Assembly (NCBI RefSeq): GCF_039414295.1
Contig: NZ_JBCITM010000014.1
Coordinates: 32,463 to 96,462 of the forward strand
Length of the DNA: 64,000 nucleotides
DNA from: Anoxynatronum sibiricum
GTDB lineage: Bacteria > Bacillota > Clostridia > Peptostreptococcales > Tindalliaceae
Direction: 5' to 3'
Below are positions 62,488 through 64,000 of this stretch, piece by piece. Numbering within the stretch: the first letter of the stretch is position 1; each line of letters starts with the position of its first letter. A model generated the notes under the pieces. That model saw only the letters and a list, made by a program, of their open reading frames with translations. It was not told the DNA's origin and ran no database searches. The translations under genes and the position numbers were made by a program.

Positions 62488-62533
62488 ATGGAATCCCGTG
62501 CCGCTGACGATGCGCACGGCATCGGGATTCCAT
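62488..62533 (-). other. Hairpin between dctP and dctQ
   Basis: A 16-17 bp stem (ATGGAATCCCGTGCCG with CGGCATCGGGATTCCAT, one bulge) in the dctP-dctQ gap. No T-run follows on the minus strand, so mRNA processing or partial attenuation giving more DctP than permease is likely. Confidence 0.6.
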
Positions 62534-62573
62534 CATTTGAAACAGAAGACAGAAGCGAGTACTTGCCGTTTAT

Positions 62574-63620
62574 TTATAGTCCGGCAGCTTCAAACACGCT
62601 TGCATCGATTTTGTCCCGGTAGCTATCCACCACCGGTTTTGCTGCTTCAATCATTTCGGCGGAGAATTCGGCAGAAGCCTGATCCACCTGCATACCGGCT
62701 TCTTCCATTACCTCAATGGCCATCAGATCGGCTTCCACTGCGGCCACACGCTGTTCAACAGTCGCCTTGGCAGCGGCGGTATCCACGGCTTCCTGCAGAT
62801 CGGCAGGCAGGCTGTCATAAAAATCCTGGTTAATAAAGGTGACCATTTGCAAGGCAGAATGGTTGGTCTCGGTGCAATACTCTGCCACTTCCTGAAAATT
62901 ACCGTCGATCACATAGATGATGGAGGTGTCGACGCCGTCGATGGTTCCCTGTTGCAAGGCGGTGTAGATCTCGCCGAAAGACATGGGAATGGGATTGCTT
63001 CCCAGTGCCTGCTGGGTATTGATCAACAGAGTGGACTCGCCCACACGCACTTTAAGACCGCTTAAATCTGCCATGCTGGCGACAGGTCTTTTGGTATTGG
63101 TGATTGATCGAAACCCACCGTCAAAATAGCTTAAAACTTTCATGTTGATGGAAGTGGTTTCGGCTGCCAGCATCTGACCCAGCTCGCCGTCAACCTTAGA
63201 GGCCCAGTCGTCTCGGTCCTTAAATACAAAGGGCAAATCGAAAATTTCCCAGTTGGGAAGATAGGTGCTAAAGAGTGAAGACATGGCCATACCTGCTTCA
63301 ATATTGGCCATGGTCACACTTTCAACGATCTCTCTTTCGCCGCCCAGCGCACCGGCGCCCAGTATATCCACCACAATTCTGCCGTTACTGAGTTCTTCAA
63401 CGTGCTTTTTGAACATCTGACAACCCTGTGCAGCAGCAGTGAATTCATTCTCAATATGAGCAAAACGAATGGTGTAGGTTTCGGCGTCAGAACCGGCGCT
63501 TGAACCGGCGTCTGTGCCACCGCCAGCCGCAGCCTGCTGTTGACCTCCACCGCCACAACCAGCCAACATGCTTAAAACAAGGACACAACACATCAAAATT
63601 GCAAGATTCTTTTTCATCAT
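62574..63620 (-). CDS. dctP: TRAP transporter substrate-binding protein (DctP), lipoprotein
   Basis: 348 residues. Lipobox LAGC after a short signal sequence (LAILMCCVLVLSMLAGC), then a Gly/Ala/Gln linker and a DctP-type binding domain: YTIRFAHIENEFTAAAQG, DLSGLKVRVGESTLLINTQQALGSNPIPMSFGEIYTALQQGTIDGVDTS, with the key Arg (KVRVG) that grips a substrate carboxylate. Lipid-anchored instead of free, as usual in Gram-positives. Substrate unknown. ATG 63620 follows AGGAGG; the class III aminotransferase gene ends 54 bases upstream, implying one operon. Confidence 0.93.
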   Translation of the reverse strand: MMKKNLAILMCCVLVLSMLAGCGGGGQQQAAAGGGTDAGSSAGSDAETYTIRFAHIENEFTAAAQGCQMFKKHVEELSNGRIVVDILGAGALGGEREIVESVTMANIEAGMAMSSLFSTYLPNWEIFDLPFVFKDRDDWASKVDGELGQMLAAETTSINMKVLSYFDGGFRSITNTKRPVASMADLSGLKVRVGESTLLINTQQALGSNPIPMSFGEIYTALQQGTIDGVDTSIIYVIDGNFQEVAEYCTETNHSALQMVTFINQDFYDSLPADLQEAVDTAAAKATVEQRVAAVEADLMAIEVMEEAGMQVDQASAEFSAEMIEAAKPVVDSYRDKIDASVFEAAGL

Positions 63621-63674
63621 TCTTACTCCTCCTGTCTTGAATTTGATAGGTTTGTCAGTCATCATTACCTTTGG

Positions 63675-64000
63675 TTAGTCACATGCCTTTTTGATGGCCG
63701 CCTCCAGAATATCCAGCCCCGCCTGGAGCTGTTCATCGGTGATCACCAGGGGTACCAGGAAGCGAATCACATTGCCCCGGGCCCCGGCACTGAGGAGCAC
63801 CAGGCCGTTCTCCCAGCATTCTTTGATGATGGCGGCGGTTTCGTCTTTGGCGGGAGCTTTGGTGGTGCGGTCTTTCACCAGCTCAAGGGCCAGCATGACC
63901 CCCCGGCCCCGTACATCGCCGATGAGGGAATAGGTGTCTTTCATCTTGTTCAGCCGGCTTCTGAAAAGGTGGCCCAGTTCTTCTGCCCGGCCGGGGAAGT
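63675..64000 (-). CDS. Class III aminotransferase (C-terminal part; gabT-like)
   Basis: Only the last ~108 codons lie in the window and the frame stays open to the edge (FPGRAEELGHLFRSRLNKMKDTYSLIGDVRG). The sequence DVRGRGVMLALELVKDRTTKAPAKDET with VIRFLVPLVITDEQLQAGLDIL is typical of 4-aminobutyrate/omega-amino acid:ketoglutarate aminotransferases. It is the first visible gene of the dctPQM transcript, so the TRAP system may import its amino acid substrate or keto acid partner. The exact substrate cannot be fixed without the active-site region. Confidence 0.85.
   Translation of the reverse strand, partial: FPGRAEELGHLFRSRLNKMKDTYSLIGDVRGRGVMLALELVKDRTTKAPAKDETAAIIKECWENGLVLLSAGARGNVIRFLVPLVITDEQLQAGLDILEAAIKKACD

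Noticed and set aside
1..64000. CRISPR arrays, tRNA/rRNA genes, intact transposases or prophage genes
   Set aside because: None was seen: no regularly spaced repeats, no CCA-ended cloverleaf-like sequences noticed and no transposase or phage protein among the reading frames.

Overview
The window looks like the chromosome of an anaerobic, moderate-GC Firmicute of the class Clostridia. The signs are strong AGGAGG-type ribosome binding sites, sigma-A promoters, a serine T-box, a tandem c-di-GMP-I riboswitch, lipoprotein flavoprotein reductases, an RACE-type corrinoid-activator homologue and many two-component systems. No rRNA, tRNA, CRISPR array, prophage or intact insertion sequence was seen. 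The species cannot be named from sequence alone. The first and last genes are cut by the window edges.

Layout. 0-5 kb: the 3' end of a cell-surface Ig-like protein, a DUF362 protein and a B3/B4-domain protein. 4-9 kb: sbcD-sbcC (DNA-end processing), closed by a strong terminator. 8.9-9.7 kb: a solitary type I restriction specificity subunit. 10-21 kb: a secreted M28 peptidase, serA and a tartrate/malate dehydrogenase-like gene behind a serine T-box, a secreted beta-propeller protein and a convergent secreted protein with a copper-amine-oxidase-like domain. 21-28 kb: a GNAT enzyme, two cupins behind a CRP/FNR-type site, an orphan tandem c-di-GMP riboswitch, TetR plus a flavocytochrome-like reductase, then MarR plus an FMN-binding protein plus a double flavodoxin. 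28-36 kb: an SLC13 transporter, a CstB-like persulfide dioxygenase, a PAS histidine kinase with a diguanylate cyclase response regulator, and PPK2.

36.8-47 kb reads as one physiological unit: a symporter with its small accessory protein, a membrane histidine kinase, an NtrC-type sigma-54 activator, then a near-perfect sigma-54 promoter followed by pxpA, an NRAMP-like transporter, a YcsI-like gene, pxpB and pxpC (ATP-dependent 5-oxoprolinase). 47-52.7 kb is visibly AT-richer (ACT, MGMT-like, VOC, RidA, MerR and a second flavoprotein reductase) and may be a transferred segment. 52.7-64 kb: a membrane-GNAT protein, RsgA with an RNHCP protein, an RACE protein, a GAF/PAS histidine kinase, a class I aminotransferase and, on the minus strand, a class III aminotransferase-TRAP transporter (dctPQM) operon.

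The recurring theme is flavin-based reduction by substrate-specific lipoproteins. Three modules carry FMN-binding domains, and each sits beside its own one-component regulator (TetR, MarR, MerR) with a visible operator. Other notable features are the sigma-54 circuit in front of the 5-oxoprolinase operon, the orphan c-di-GMP riboswitch pair, and palindromic elements nested inside transcription terminators.
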